Shown piece by piece: positions 6,535 to 15,888 of a stretch of 64,000 nucleotides of DNA. Position numbers and translations under genes: made by a program. The notes under the pieces are model-generated. The model saw only the letters and a program-made list of their open reading frames with translations, was not told the DNA's origin and did no database searches. Source of the DNA: Paractinoplanes aksuensis (GTDB lineage: Bacteria > Actinomycetota > Actinomycetes > Mycobacteriales > Micromonosporaceae); the NCBI RefSeq assembly GCF_024137025.1, contig NZ_JAMYJR010000002.1, forward strand, positions 186,001 to 250,000. The letters run 5' to 3'. Numbering within the stretch: the stretch's first letter is position 1; each line of letters begins with the position of its first letter.

Positions 6535-8913
6535 TCATCCCCTCCCGAGCCGGATCACGCCGACCGCCAGCATCACCAGACCCAGGACGAGCGCGCTCAG
6601 ACCCACCACCATTGCGGCGTACGGCGAGAGGAGCCACCACCCGATGCCGCCCACCGCCAGGCCGGCCCCGGCGGCGAGAACGGCCGTGGCTCCGGCCCCG
6701 CTGGAAGTGACATCGTCGCCCCCGACGACATGTCCGTACCCGGGTGGATTCCAAGTTCCGGAGGTCGTGAAGGTCAGCCGGGTCTTGCCGACGCCGATGA
6801 CGTCGCCGGGCCGCAGCAGTCCGGGGCCGGTGACCCGGCGGCCGTTGAGGGTGGTGCCGTTCGTGCTGCCCAGGTCGTTCACCCGGAACTGGCCGCCGGA
6901 CGGGACGATCTCGGCGTGCCGCCGGCTGGCGTACGAGTCGGTGAGCCGCAGATCCGCGTTGACGGCCGTGCCGATCAGCACCGCGCGCTCCCCGGACAGG
7001 GTGAACGGGGCCGCGCCGGGCACCAGCAGGCAGGTCCTCGACGTTCCCGCCGACGAGGCCGGCGGGAACGGCACCGGCGACCGGGGCGCGGACAGCGGAG
7101 GGGCGGCGGCCGCCGGGGCCGCGGCCGGCGTCACCCGGGCGAAGTGCAACCGTCGCAGCGCGTCCGGGGGCAGGCCCAGGTGCGGGGCCGCGGGCAATGG
7201 ATCCTCCCAGTACAGCGGGCGGACGAACGACGGACGGGCCAGCCCCAGCGCGCACTCCCACTCGGCCCGGCAGTGCGGCGAGACCATCGAGTTGCTCGAC
7301 CAGAACAGCTGGAACACGTCGGCCTCGGCGATCAGTTCGAGCAGCCGCGGGTGCCACTGCTCACCCGAGCGCAGGGTCACCACGTCCTGCAGGTAGTCGT
7401 CGCCCAGGGCCCGGGCCACGGTCGCGAACTCGTCGACGACGGCCCGGTCGCGGCTCGAGTACGACGGGAAGATCTTGCGGTAGCGGCGGATCGGCTCGGG
7501 CCGCCGCTCGACGGCCGCCTCGCCTGCGGTGACGGCCAGCGCGAGCGACACCTCGGCGATCACCAGCGGCCCGCACCAGACCCGCACCGCGCCCCGCACG
7601 ATGTCGGGCGAGGCCACGGTGGCCCGCACCCGGAAGGCGAGCTCGTGCACCGGCTCGTGCCACTCGAGGACGGCCTCGCGCGGGTTGCAGTCGATCCCGG
7701 GCAGGTCGGGCACGACCCGGATCTCGGTGCCCCGGGCCAGCGGTTGGCGCGCGTCGACCGTACGGGAAGGAACTTGATCTTCGTCGAAGTGCCGGGCCGC
7801 CCGTGCGCGCACCTCGGCCACCGGGTCGATCGGACCGGCCACCGGATCGACCACCGGGTCGGTCTTGTGCGCGAAGACCAGCAGCGACTGCCACCGGTCG
7901 AGCGGCAGGCGCTCGGGCCGGTAGACGGTGAACTGCACGTCCTGGTCGAGCAGGGGCGGCTCGGGCCGGACCAGCAGAGCGCAGCCCTCGGCCACCGCCA
8001 GTTCGGGCTCGCGGACGGTGACCGGTGCGAGCCCGGTGGCCTCCGCGAGCAGCGCGCGCAGCAGCGGGATCCGGCTGCCACCGCCGATGAGCAGCAGGGC
8101 CGTGGCCGGGCCGAGCGCGGTCGCCGCGGCGACGACCCGGGTCAGCACGGGCCGGGCCAGAGCCTCGAATTCGGTACGGGACACCGTGTACTCGATGTCG
8201 GCCAGGGGCACGGTCAGCGTCGCCGACTCCTCGGCCGAGAGCCGCTCCTTCAAGGCCCGCACCTCTTGCCACAGCAGCAGCCGGGCCGCCCGGTCGACCG
8301 GGGTCAGCGGGTCGTCGAGGCGGTGCCAGACCGTGCGGTCGTGCTCGGCGATCCACGCCCCGGCCAGCGTGACCAGGTCGGTGTCGAAGCGGATGCCGCC
8401 GGTGCCGTCGAGCGTCGTGAAGGCGAGCTGCTCGTAGCCGCCCGCTGTGCGCCGCACCAGCCCGGCGTCGCAGCTGCTGGCGCCCGCGTCGACCACCAGC
8501 AGCGTCCCGCCGACGGGCAGCCGGTCACCGAGATACGCGGCCGCGGCCACCGTCTCGCCGACCACCTGCACCCCGTCGAGCCCGGCCCGGGTCGCCGCCT
8601 CGGCCAGGGCCGCGCGCCGCTCGTCCGGCCACTCGGGCGGGCAGGCCACTGTCGTCTCGACCGGCTCCGATCCGGCCGCGCGGCGCACCTCGGCGGCGAT
8701 GCGGGCGAGGTGTTGCGGCAGCAGGGAACCGGACCGCAGCGGGTCGCGGTGTCCGGGATAGACCGGGTCGGCCGAGGACGGCGTGAGCGGCGACCCGGCG
8801 GCCAGGATCGGCCGGGGGAGCGTGCCCGGCGCGCGCAGCATCGCCACCGTGTGCGCGGTGCCGATGCTGATCCCGGCCCGCCATGCCCGTGCCGACATGG
8901 TCATGCCAGGCAT
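6535..8913 (-). CDS. Hsp70-like ATPase - TIR - FHA - transmembrane fusion protein
   Basis: A 792-aa multidomain protein. Residues ~12-320 form an Hsp70/actin-type ATPase (ISIGTAHTVAML phosphate loop 1, LVVDAGASSCDAGLV phosphate 2, ALLLIGGGSRIPLLRALL adenosine motif). Residues ~325-470 are a beta-rich linker domain. Residues ~478-595 are a TIR domain (RKIFPSYSSRDRAVV...) with the NADase-type glutamate at E551 in SPHCRAEWECAL. After a Pro/Ala linker, ~640-712 is an FHA domain (IGTAVNADLRL, SRRHAEI, DLGSTNGTTLNG). Two membrane helices follow at ~741-787. ATGs at 8913, 8904 and 8898 are all possible starts and none has a clear binding site. An FHA domain implies phospho-threonine docking at the membrane; TIR implies NAD+ cleavage or scaffolding. 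Function is inferred. Confidence 0.8.
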   Translation of the reverse strand: MPGMTMSARAWRAGISIGTAHTVAMLRAPGTLPRPILAAGSPLTPSSADPVYPGHRDPLRSGSLLPQHLARIAAEVRRAAGSEPVETTVACPPEWPDERRAALAEAATRAGLDGVQVVGETVAAAAYLGDRLPVGGTLLVVDAGASSCDAGLVRRTAGGYEQLAFTTLDGTGGIRFDTDLVTLAGAWIAEHDRTVWHRLDDPLTPVDRAARLLLWQEVRALKERLSAEESATLTVPLADIEYTVSRTEFEALARPVLTRVVAAATALGPATALLLIGGGSRIPLLRALLAEATGLAPVTVREPELAVAEGCALLVRPEPPLLDQDVQFTVYRPERLPLDRWQSLLVFAHKTDPVVDPVAGPIDPVAEVRARAARHFDEDQVPSRTVDARQPLARGTEIRVVPDLPGIDCNPREAVLEWHEPVHELAFRVRATVASPDIVRGAVRVWCGPLVIAEVSLALAVTAGEAAVERRPEPIRRYRKIFPSYSSRDRAVVDEFATVARALGDDYLQDVVTLRSGEQWHPRLLELIAEADVFQLFWSSNSMVSPHCRAEWECALGLARPSFVRPLYWEDPLPAAPHLGLPPDALRRLHFARVTPAAAPAAAAPPLSAPRSPVPFPPASSAGTSRTCLLVPGAAPFTLSGERAVLIGTAVNADLRLTDSYASRRHAEIVPSGGQFRVNDLGSTNGTTLNGRRVTGPGLLRPGDVIGVGKTRLTFTTSGTWNPPGYGHVVGGDDVTSSGAGATAVLAAGAGLAVGGIGWWLLSPYAAMVVGLSALVLGLVMLAVGVIRLGRG

Positions 8914-8949
8914 AGTGCCATGTGATCATGCGATGGCGCTGCGTCGAAA

Positions 8950-9969
8950 CTATGCCGGGGACCAGCCGATGGCCGGGGCGATGTGCTTCGTGATCGTCTC
9001 GAGGATGCGGGCGTTGTAGGCCACGCCGAGCTGATTGGGGACGGTGAACAGGATCGTGTCGGACGCCCGGACGGCGGCGTCGGCCGCGAGCTCGGCCGCG
9101 ATCCGGTCCGGCTCCCCGGCGTACGTACGCCCGAAGCGCGACCGGACCCCCTCGAGCAGGCCCACCTGGTCCTCGTTCTCCTGGCCGCCGAAGTAGATCC
9201 GGTCGATCTCCTCGGTGATCGGCAGGACGCTGCGCGAGACCGACACCCGCGGCTCGCGGTCGTGGCCGGCCTCGGCCCACGCCGACCGGTACAACTCGAT
9301 CTGCTCGGCCTGCAGCTCGTCGAACGGCACACCCGTGTCCTCGGTCAGCAGCGTCGAACTCTGCAGGTTGACGCCGATGCCCGCCGCCCACTGAGCGGTG
9401 GCCCGGGTGCCGGCGCCCCACCAGATCCGCTCGCGCAGCCCGGGGGCCTGAGGCTGGACGGCCAGCCCGCCGCTGACCCCCGTACGGGCCGGGTCGGTCT
9501 GCGCTACGGCGGCGCCCGAGATCGCGTCCAGGAAGATCTCGGTCTTGGACCGGGCCAGGTCGGCCGCGCTGACGCCCTCGGGCGGCACGTAGCCGAACAC
9601 CTCGGACCCCCGCAGCGCCGACTCGGGCGATCCCCGGCTCACGCCCAGCTGCAGGCGCCCGCCGCTGATCAGGTCGGCCGCGGCCGCCTCCTCGGCCATG
9701 TAGAGCGGGTTCTCGTAGCGCATGTCGATCACGCCGGTGCCGATCTCGATCCGCGAGGTGCGGGCGCCGATCGCGGCCAGCAGCGGGAACGGCGACGCCA
9801 GCTGGCGCTCGAAGTGGTGCACCCGCACGAACGCGCCGTCGACGCCGAGCTCCTCGGCCGCCTCGGCCAGCTCGATGGTCTGCAGCAGCGAGTCGCCGGC
9901 GGTGCGTGTCTGCGACCCGGCCGCGTTGCGCCAGTGCCCGAACGACAGGAACCCGATCTTCTTCTTCAC
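8950..9969 (-). CDS. LLM-class (luciferase-like) flavin-dependent oxidoreductase
   Basis: A 339-aa protein from GTG 9969. The N-terminus KKKIGFLSFGHW, followed by the (beta/alpha)8 segments ELAEAAEELGVDGAFVRVHH, ASPFPLLAAIGARTSRIEIG and GGRLQLGVSRGSPE, is diagnostic of bacterial luciferase-like monooxygenases of group 1. These use FMNH2 or F420; the cofactor cannot be told from sequence. It lies 38 bp downstream of the chemoreceptor gene on the same strand and 36 bp upstream of the Hsp70-TIR-FHA gene, so read-through is possible. Substrate unknown. Confidence 0.85.
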   Translation of the reverse strand: MKKKIGFLSFGHWRNAAGSQTRTAGDSLLQTIELAEAAEELGVDGAFVRVHHFERQLASPFPLLAAIGARTSRIEIGTGVIDMRYENPLYMAEEAAAADLISGGRLQLGVSRGSPESALRGSEVFGYVPPEGVSAADLARSKTEIFLDAISGAAVAQTDPARTGVSGGLAVQPQAPGLRERIWWGAGTRATAQWAAGIGVNLQSSTLLTEDTGVPFDELQAEQIELYRSAWAEAGHDREPRVSVSRSVLPITEEIDRIYFGGQENEDQVGLLEGVRSRFGRTYAGEPDRIAAELAADAAVRASDTILFTVPNQLGVAYNARILETITKHIAPAIGWSPA

Positions 9970-10007
9970 GCCTGGCCCAACCCCGGCCGCGGCCCGCCGA
10001 TTCCCCG

Positions 10008-11642
10008 TCAGCGGCGGGCGCTGATCTGGAACTGGTCGACGATCTCGTGCAGCTCGCGGGACATGTCCTCGAGGCGCTGGGCGGTCTGCTGGGCCTCGTC
10101 GACCCCGGCCGAGGTGACCTGCGCGGCCGTGGCCACGCCGGTCACGCTGTTGGCGATGTCCCCGGACCCGGTGGCCGCCTCGACGATGTTGCGGCTCATC
10201 TCGGCCGTCGTCGCGGTCTGCTCCTCGACGGCGGCGGCGATCGTCGTCGAGTGCTCGTTGACGGCCTCGATGATGTGGCTGATCTGGTCGATGGCCGCCA
10301 CGGCCTCGGTCGTGTCGTGCTGGATGGCCTGGACCCGGGCCGCGATGTCGTCGGTCGCCTTGGCCGTCTCCTGGGCCAGGTCCTTGACCTCGCTCGCGAC
10401 GACGGCGAAGCCCTTGCCGGCCTCCCCGGCCCGGGCCGCCTCGATCGTCGCGTTGAGCGCGAGCAGGTTGGTCTGCTCGGCGATGGCGGTGATCAGCTTG
10501 ACCACCTCGCCGATCTCGGCGCTGGACCGGCCCAGCTGGCCGATGGTCTCGCCGGCCCGGCGGGCGCTGTCGACCCCGCTGGCGGCCACGGCGGCGGCCT
10601 GGCTGGCGCTGCCCGAGATCTCGCGGATGGCCGCGTTCATCTCCTCGGTGCCGGCGGCCACGGTCTGCACGCTGCGCGACACCTCCTCGGCCGACGAGGC
10701 GACCTGGTCGGACTGGCCGGACGCGCTGGCCGCGGCGTCGGCGATCCGGGCCGAGGCGGTGCTCAGCTCGCGCGAGGCGCCGGACAGCGTCCGGCTGTTG
10801 TCGGCGATCCGGCCGAACGCGTTCAGCAGCACCTCGAGCGTGCTGTTGACCGCCCGGCCCATCATGCCGAGCTCGTCGGAGCTGCTGTCCGGGGCCCGCA
10901 CGGTCAGGTTCTTGTCGGCCACCTCGCGCAGCGTGGCCACGGTCCGGCTCAGCGGGCCGGTGATGCTGCGGGTGACCAGCACGGCCAGCAGCGCGGCCAG
11001 GCCGAGCGCGAGCAGACCGGCCACGATCATGAAGGTGGCGGCTGTGGACGCGGCCGACTGGGCCTCGGCCTCGGCCGCCGTGGCCTGCTTGGTGGCCGAT
11101 TCCAGCAGCGTCTCGATGGCCGCGATGATCTTGGACATCTGCTCGTTGGCCGCGGTGGCGACCAGGTTGTTGCCTCGTGCGCGTGCGCTGTCCGTGCCGG
11201 CCCGGTACGACTCGACGACCTGCTGGTCGATCGTCATGTACTCGGTGAACGCGCTCTCGGCGGCGTTGACGTACGTGACTCCGTCGGCGTCCAGCTGGTC
11301 GCCCCGCAGGGTGGCCAGCGCCTGCCGGAACGTGTCGGCCGCGGCCAGGAAGCTCTTGCGCTGCCCGACGGTGTCGTCGGCGGCCCCGGCCACGCCGCGC
11401 AGCACGTCGAACGCGTACCCGTTCTGCCAGCCGTTGAGGTCGGCCGTGCGGTACATCGCGTTCTGCGAGTCGGCGCGCAGGTCGGCTGCGGCGGCGAGCC
11501 GGGAGGAGGCGTCGGACGCCTTGTTCTGCCCCCAGAGCCCGATCCCGAGCGCGACGATCATGCACAGGCAGACGCCGGTGAACGCGCCACCCAGGCGCAT
11601 ACCGATCCGGATGTTGCTGATGTAGCGCGTGAGCGTCGCCAT
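10008..11642 (-). CDS. Methyl-accepting chemotaxis protein
   Basis: A 544-aa chemoreceptor: first membrane helix at ~18-38 ([16 protein letters not shown]), a ~150-residue four-helix-bundle type ligand domain, second helix at ~203-222, then HAMP ([20 protein letters not shown]). A long cytoplasmic coiled coil follows with the conserved hairpin tip [36 protein letters not shown]. The ligand is unknown. Motile actinomycetes such as Actinoplanes (flagellated spores) carry many such receptors, which fits the host suggested by the window. No che genes are adjacent. It is divergent from the N-formylglutamate amidohydrolase gene with a 60-bp gap. Confidence 0.93.
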   Translation of the reverse strand: MATLTRYISNIRIGMRLGGAFTGVCLCMIVALGIGLWGQNKASDASSRLAAAADLRADSQNAMYRTADLNGWQNGYAFDVLRGVAGAADDTVGQRKSFLAAADTFRQALATLRGDQLDADGVTYVNAAESAFTEYMTIDQQVVESYRAGTDSARARGNNLVATAANEQMSKIIAAIETLLESATKQATAAEAEAQSAASTAATFMIVAGLLALGLAALLAVLVTRSITGPLSRTVATLREVADKNLTVRAPDSSSDELGMMGRAVNSTLEVLLNAFGRIADNSRTLSGASRELSTASARIADAAASASGQSDQVASSAEEVSRSVQTVAAGTEEMNAAIREISGSASQAAAVAASGVDSARRAGETIGQLGRSSAEIGEVVKLITAIAEQTNLLALNATIEAARAGEAGKGFAVVASEVKDLAQETAKATDDIAARVQAIQHDTTEAVAAIDQISHIIEAVNEHSTTIAAAVEEQTATTAEMSRNIVEAATGSGDIANSVTGVATAAQVTSAGVDEAQQTAQRLEDMSRELHEIVDQFQISARR

Positions 11643-11702
11643 CGCTTCACGCTAAGGTCTCGCCGTTTATTTTGAGCGGGATTCGCGATCTATCCTGGCC
11701 GG

Positions 11703-12455
11703 GTGGTTTTTGACGTGCGGCCGGGGGACGCCCGTTCACCGGTGATCCTGCACGTGCCGCACGCGTCGCGTGAGCTGACGGCCGCGGCCCGCGGATCGAT
11801 TGTGCTCGACGACGGGGAACTGGCCGACGAGCTCGACCATCTGACCGACGCCCATACCGATCAGATCGCCTACCGGGTGGCTTCATCGATAGAGCCGTGG
11901 ATTTTCGTCAATGGGTTGTCGCGGCTGGTGGTCGATCCCGAGCGCTTTCCGGACGAGCGGGAAGAGATGCTCGCGGCCGGGATGGGGGCGGTTTACACGC
12001 ACGGGTACGCGGGCCGCCGATTGCGCGAGGCCGTCGAGCCCGGCCTGATCGAGGAGCATTTCCATCCGTACGCCGAGGCCATGACCGACCTGGTGGCCGA
12101 GCGCCTCGAAGCCACGGGCCGAGCGGTGATCATCGACGTCCATTCGTATCCGGCCGTGGCCCTGCCGTACGAGTTGCACGGGGACGGGCCGCGCCCGCCG
12201 ATCTGTCTCGGGGCCGACGATTTCCATACCCCGCCCGAGCTGCTGGCGCCGTTCGGTTCGTTCGCCACCGCGGTCAATACGCCGTTCGCGGGCTGTTACG
12301 TGCCGCTGCGCTATTACGGGCGGGAGCGGGCCGTGAGCGCGGTGATGATCGAGATCCGGCGGGACACGTACATGATCGAACCCGCTGGCCCGCCGCACGA
12401 CGGCCTCGACGCGGTCGCCGAGGCCCTGACCGCGCTGGTCGACGCGGTCAGCTGA
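11703..12455 (+). CDS. N-formylglutamate amidohydrolase family protein
   Basis: A 250-aa protein from GTG 11703. Family landmarks are SPVILHVPHASRELTAAARG at the N-terminus, DELDHLTDAHTDQI, FVNGLSRLVVDPERFPDE, AVIIDVHSYP and VMIEIRRDTYM. The His and Asp residues in HVPHAS, DAHTD and DVHSYP would bind the metal. N-formylglutamate amidohydrolases release formate and glutamate in histidine degradation, but family members in actinomycetes often lack a hut context, and there is none here. The exact substrate is therefore open. The last 8 bp overlap the convergent MOSC gene. Confidence 0.85.
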   Translation: MVFDVRPGDARSPVILHVPHASRELTAAARGSIVLDDGELADELDHLTDAHTDQIAYRVASSIEPWIFVNGLSRLVVDPERFPDEREEMLAAGMGAVYTHGYAGRRLREAVEPGLIEEHFHPYAEAMTDLVAERLEATGRAVIIDVHSYPAVALPYELHGDGPRPPICLGADDFHTPPELLAPFGSFATAVNTPFAGCYVPLRYYGRERAVSAVMIEIRRDTYMIEPAGPPHDGLDAVAEALTALVDAVS

Positions 12456-12906
12456 CCGTCACCCGCACCGGGCCGACCCGCAGGATGCCGTCGTCGAGCG
12501 GGGTGCAGCGGATGCCGCCCTTACCGCGCAGCGCCTTCCACGCGCCCGGCCCGACGGTCACGTCCATCCACGCGCACGGGTGGGCCTTGCGGTTGACCTG
12601 CAGCCGCACCGGCCCGTCACCCGTGTCGAGGGTCAGCACCGAGCCGATCAGATCGTCGACCGGCACACCCGCGATCAGGACGTTCCGGCGTACGGCGACC
12701 AGGCCGACCCCCGGCGGCAGCGACTCCTGGCTGATGACCGTCACACTGGCGTCCCGATGAGCCGGTTTTCCGAAGTAGCGGTCGCCGACGATGCCCAGCC
12801 CGGCCCGCACCCGCACGTGATCGACCAGCTCACCGGGCGGGGCCGGGACCGGACCGTCGGACGGGCGCCCCTCGAACCGGTGCAGCGGCGACGCCAGCAA
12901 CTCCAC
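12448..12906 (-). CDS. MOSC domain-containing protein
   Basis: A 152-aa protein from GTG 12906, three bases after the stop of the zinc-peptidase gene, suggesting translational coupling. Segments GLGIVGDRYFGKPAHRDASV and RRNVLIAGVPVDDLIG are typical of the MOSC beta-barrel, as is the sulfur-carrying cysteine in KAHPCAWMDVTVGPGAWKAL. MOSC proteins handle persulfide or bind molybdenum cofactor and help detoxify or sulfurate. This is a single-domain member without the N-terminal beta barrel of mARC, like the YiiM/YuaD group. Why it is coupled to a peptidase is not evident. Confidence 0.85.
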   Translation of the reverse strand: MELLASPLHRFEGRPSDGPVPAPPGELVDHVRVRAGLGIVGDRYFGKPAHRDASVTVISQESLPPGVGLVAVRRNVLIAGVPVDDLIGSVLTLDTGDGPVRLQVNRKAHPCAWMDVTVGPGAWKALRGKGGIRCTPLDDGILRVGPVRVTVS

Positions 12907-12908
12907 GA

Positions 12909-14204
12909 TCAGTTGGTGCAAGCCCGCAGACCCTTCAGGGTGCCCTCGCGGAACGCGCCGATCCGGTCGAACGCGGTCGGCCCGTCGCCGTCGGCGTTGC
13001 GGCCGAACGCCAGCAGCGCCTGCACGGCCTCGTCGAGGTCGCCGGGGGAGAGGGTCAGGCCCTCCTTGGAGTCGCGGGTCAGCAGGTCGTTGGTCCACGA
13101 GCCGGCCAGGCAGTCGACCACGAGCTGGCCCTGCTCGGTGCGGGTGGGCTCGCCCCGGCGGGTCTGCGCGGCCCGCGCGAACAGGTCGCCCAGCAGCATG
13201 CCGATCGCGAAGTCGCCGATCCGTTCGTGCAGCGCCGGGCCCAGCCGGGTGGTGTCGAAGGCCACGAAGTCGCCGTCGGGGCAGTAGAACGCGGCGCCCT
13301 CGGCCGACGCGTCCGGCTGCGGGCAGTCCGGCGGCTCCCCGGACCGGAACGGCTGGATCGGCAGGTCGGCCCAGTCCTGGCCGGCCAGCCGCGGGAACGT
13401 CCGCTGCCAGTACTTCTGGGCGTCGTCGGCCAGCGCGCTGACCGCCTCGTCGTAGGCGAGGTTGCCGCCGCTCTCCGCGTCCTCGCGGGTCGTGAACGGC
13501 ACCTCGGTCACCGGCAGGTTCCGCGCCCGGTAGCCGGCGCAGGTGGTCACGCCCTCGTCCACCCCGTCCTGCAAGGCCCGGATGCGGTCGAACGCGTTGC
13601 CGTGCGCGCCCTCGGCCTGAGCCGACGTGCCCGGCTGGTCCCGCAGCGACAACATGCCGGCCACGGTGTCGTCGAGCTGGGCCGGGGTGACGTTCTTGAA
13701 CGCCGACGACTTCCCGGCCAGCACGTCGGCCAGCCACGCACCGGCATAACAGTCGGCCTGCTGTTCCAGCACCACTGTCGGCTGGTTCTCGGGGCCGATC
13801 CGGGCCTGGATGGCGTGCCCGTACTCGTGCGCCATGACAAAACCGACAAGCAGTTCGCCGTACGTCTCTTGCAGTTCCGGGATGAGCTGCTGCGCGTCCC
13901 AGGCGATGAAGTCGTCCGGCGGGCAGTAGAACGCGTTCGGCTCGTACGACGACTGCTGCCCGCCACAGGCCGGCGGCGGATCACTCTCGGAGTACGGGAA
14001 CTTGCCCCCCTGCACCGGCACGAACTTGGCGCCGTCGGCCACCGACCCGAAGTTCGCCAACCAGAACCGCTCGACGTCCTTCAACGCCGGCGTGACGACG
14101 TCGCCACCGGCCCGGCTCGGCTGCCGGTCCTGCTGAACGTCCACGATCGAGCACCCGCCGAGCAGGCTCAATGTCGTCAGCAACGCGAGGGGGACGAGAC
14201 GCAT
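12909..14204 (-). CDS. Lipoprotein zinc metallopeptidase with a degenerate second copy of the domain
   Basis: A 431-aa protein. A lipoprotein signal with lipobox LGGC (Cys18) predicts anchoring outside the membrane. Residues ~40-180 match the neutral zinc metallopeptidase family (YpfJ-like): a strand-rich lead with YEPNAFYCPPDDFIAWD, HEYGH at 126-130 and the downstream metal glutamate in EQQADCYAG. Residues ~249-395 repeat the same layout (KYWQRTFPRLAG, GAAFYCPDGDFVAFD, VVDCLAGSWTNDLL), but the HExxH position reads LGDLFARAAQT, so the second unit cannot bind zinc the same way. It probably arose by internal duplication, with the second half now a structural or binding module. The MOSC gene is coupled downstream. 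Confidence 0.85.
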   Translation of the reverse strand: MRLVPLALLTTLSLLGGCSIVDVQQDRQPSRAGGDVVTPALKDVERFWLANFGSVADGAKFVPVQGGKFPYSESDPPPACGGQQSSYEPNAFYCPPDDFIAWDAQQLIPELQETYGELLVGFVMAHEYGHAIQARIGPENQPTVVLEQQADCYAGAWLADVLAGKSSAFKNVTPAQLDDTVAGMLSLRDQPGTSAQAEGAHGNAFDRIRALQDGVDEGVTTCAGYRARNLPVTEVPFTTREDAESGGNLAYDEAVSALADDAQKYWQRTFPRLAGQDWADLPIQPFRSGEPPDCPQPDASAEGAAFYCPDGDFVAFDTTRLGPALHERIGDFAIGMLLGDLFARAAQTRRGEPTRTEQGQLVVDCLAGSWTNDLLTRDSKEGLTLSPGDLDEAVQALLAFGRNADGDGPTAFDRIGAFREGTLKGLRACTN

Positions 14205-14237
14205 GGGACAACGGTAGTTCCTGGCGTCGATGGCCGC

Positions 14238-15854
14238 TCAACTCGAAACTTTGCCGTTCATCACTTCCAGGTGCCGGGTGATCGTGACCGCCTCCAACAT
14301 CCGCCGGTCGTGGGTGACGAGCAGAAGCGTTCCCGAGTACGACGCCAGGGCCGATTCGAGCTGCTCGATCGCGGCCAGATCGAGGTGGTTGGTCGGCTCG
14401 TCCAGCACCAGCAGGTTCACCCCCCGCGCCTGCAGCAGCGCCAGCGCGGCCCGCGTCCGCTCACCCGGCGACAGACTCGAGGCCGGGCGGGGCACGTGCG
14501 CCGCCCGCAGCCCGAACTTGGCCAGCAGCGTGCGCACGTCGGCGTCACTGAGCTCGGGCACGGCCTCCCCGAACGCCACCATCAGGGACTTCTCGCCCAG
14601 GAAGAGCCCCCGCGCCTGATCGATCTCCCCGACGACGACGCCGGAGCCGAGGTGCGAGCTGCCCTCCGTGAGTTCTCTTCTTTGCAGGAGCGCTGCCAGT
14701 AAAGTGGACTTTCCGGACCCATTGGCCCCCGTGATCGCCACCCGGTCGGCCCAGTCGATCTGCAGGGTCACCGGCCCCAGCCGGAAATCGCCGAGCTGCA
14801 CCACGGCGTCGCGCAGCGTGGCCACCACCGACCCCGAGCGCGGCGCGGCGGCGATCTCCATCCGCAGCTCCCACTCCTTGCGCGGCTCCTCGACGACTTC
14901 CAGCCGCTCGATCATCTTCTCGGTCTGCCGAGCCTTGGCCGCCTGCTTCTCACTGGTCTCGCCCCGCTGATGCTTGGCGATCTTGTCGTTGTCCGGGGCC
15001 TTCCGGCGCGCGTTCCGCACCCCTTTGTCCATCCAGGCCCGCTGCGTCCGAGCCCGCTCGAGGAGTTCGTCCTTCTTGTCGGCGTACTCCTCGAACTGCT
15101 CCCGCGCGTGCCGGCGGCCCCGCTCCCGCTCCTCGAGGTAGCTGGCGTAGCCGCCGCCGTACAGGTTGACCTGCTGCTGGGCCAGATCAAGCTCCAGAAC
15201 CTTGGTCACCGTACGGGTGAGGAACTCCCGGTCGTGGCTGACCAGCAGCGTCCCTTTGGTCTGACTGCTGACGAACTTCTCCAGCGCTTGGAGGCCATCG
15301 AGATCAAGGTCGTTCGTCGGCTCATCGAGCAGGAAGATGTCGTACCGGCTGAGTAGGAGTGACGCCATGCCCGCGCGGGCTGCCTGGCCACCGGAGAGGG
15401 CAGTCATGGGGCGATCCAGGTTCTCGGTCACCTGCTCGGCCCGCTCCTCGAGGTCGGCGCCACCGAGGTCGAGCCAGCGCTCCAGGGCGACGGAGTACTC
15501 GTCGTCGGCGCCGGGGCGGCCCTCGGTGAGGGCTTCGGTGGCCCGGTCGAGGGCCTGCTGGGCCGGGCCGACACCGGTGCGGCGGGCCAGGAAGTCGCGG
15601 ACTGTCTCGCCGTCGCGGCGCTCGCGCTCCTGGGGGAGGTAGCCGACGTTCGCGGTCGGCGGACTCAGGGTGACTGAGCCGCTCTCGAGGGGCAGAAGGC
15701 CGGCCAGGGTGCGCAGGAGGGTGGTCTTACCGGCGCCGTTCACGCCGACCAGGCCTATGACGTCGCCCGGGGCAATCACCAGGTCGAGGCCGGAGAAGAG
15801 GACGCGGTCGCCGTGGCCTGCGGCCAGGTCACGGGCTATCAATGTGGCACTCAT
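14238..15854 (-). CDS. ABC-F family ATP-binding protein
   Basis: A 538-aa protein with two nucleotide-binding domains and no membrane segments. Domain 1 has Walker A GVNGAGKTTL, signature ALSGGQAAR and Walker B IFLLDEPTNDLD. Domain 2 has GANGSGKSTL, SLSPGERTR and LLVLDEPTNHLD. The charged linker (ERGRRHAREQFEEYADKKDE) is the P-site tRNA interaction motif region of ABC-F proteins. Members act on ribosomes, some giving antibiotic resistance; no closer assignment is safe. ATG 15854 has an AGGATGAG 7 bp upstream; an ATG at 15866 is also in frame. The same frame stays open far upstream, but that stretch is repeat DNA and not part of the protein. Confidence 0.9.
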   Translation of the reverse strand: MSATLIARDLAAGHGDRVLFSGLDLVIAPGDVIGLVGVNGAGKTTLLRTLAGLLPLESGSVTLSPPTANVGYLPQERERRDGETVRDFLARRTGVGPAQQALDRATEALTEGRPGADDEYSVALERWLDLGGADLEERAEQVTENLDRPMTALSGGQAARAGMASLLLSRYDIFLLDEPTNDLDLDGLQALEKFVSSQTKGTLLVSHDREFLTRTVTKVLELDLAQQQVNLYGGGYASYLEERERGRRHAREQFEEYADKKDELLERARTQRAWMDKGVRNARRKAPDNDKIAKHQRGETSEKQAAKARQTEKMIERLEVVEEPRKEWELRMEIAAAPRSGSVVATLRDAVVQLGDFRLGPVTLQIDWADRVAITGANGSGKSTLLAALLQRRELTEGSSHLGSGVVVGEIDQARGLFLGEKSLMVAFGEAVPELSDADVRTLLAKFGLRAAHVPRPASSLSPGERTRAALALLQARGVNLLVLDEPTNHLDLAAIEQLESALASYSGTLLLVTHDRRMLEAVTITRHLEVMNGKVSS

Positions 15855-15888
15855 CGCGCTGCTCATCCTATGGGAGGCGGGGGTGGGG

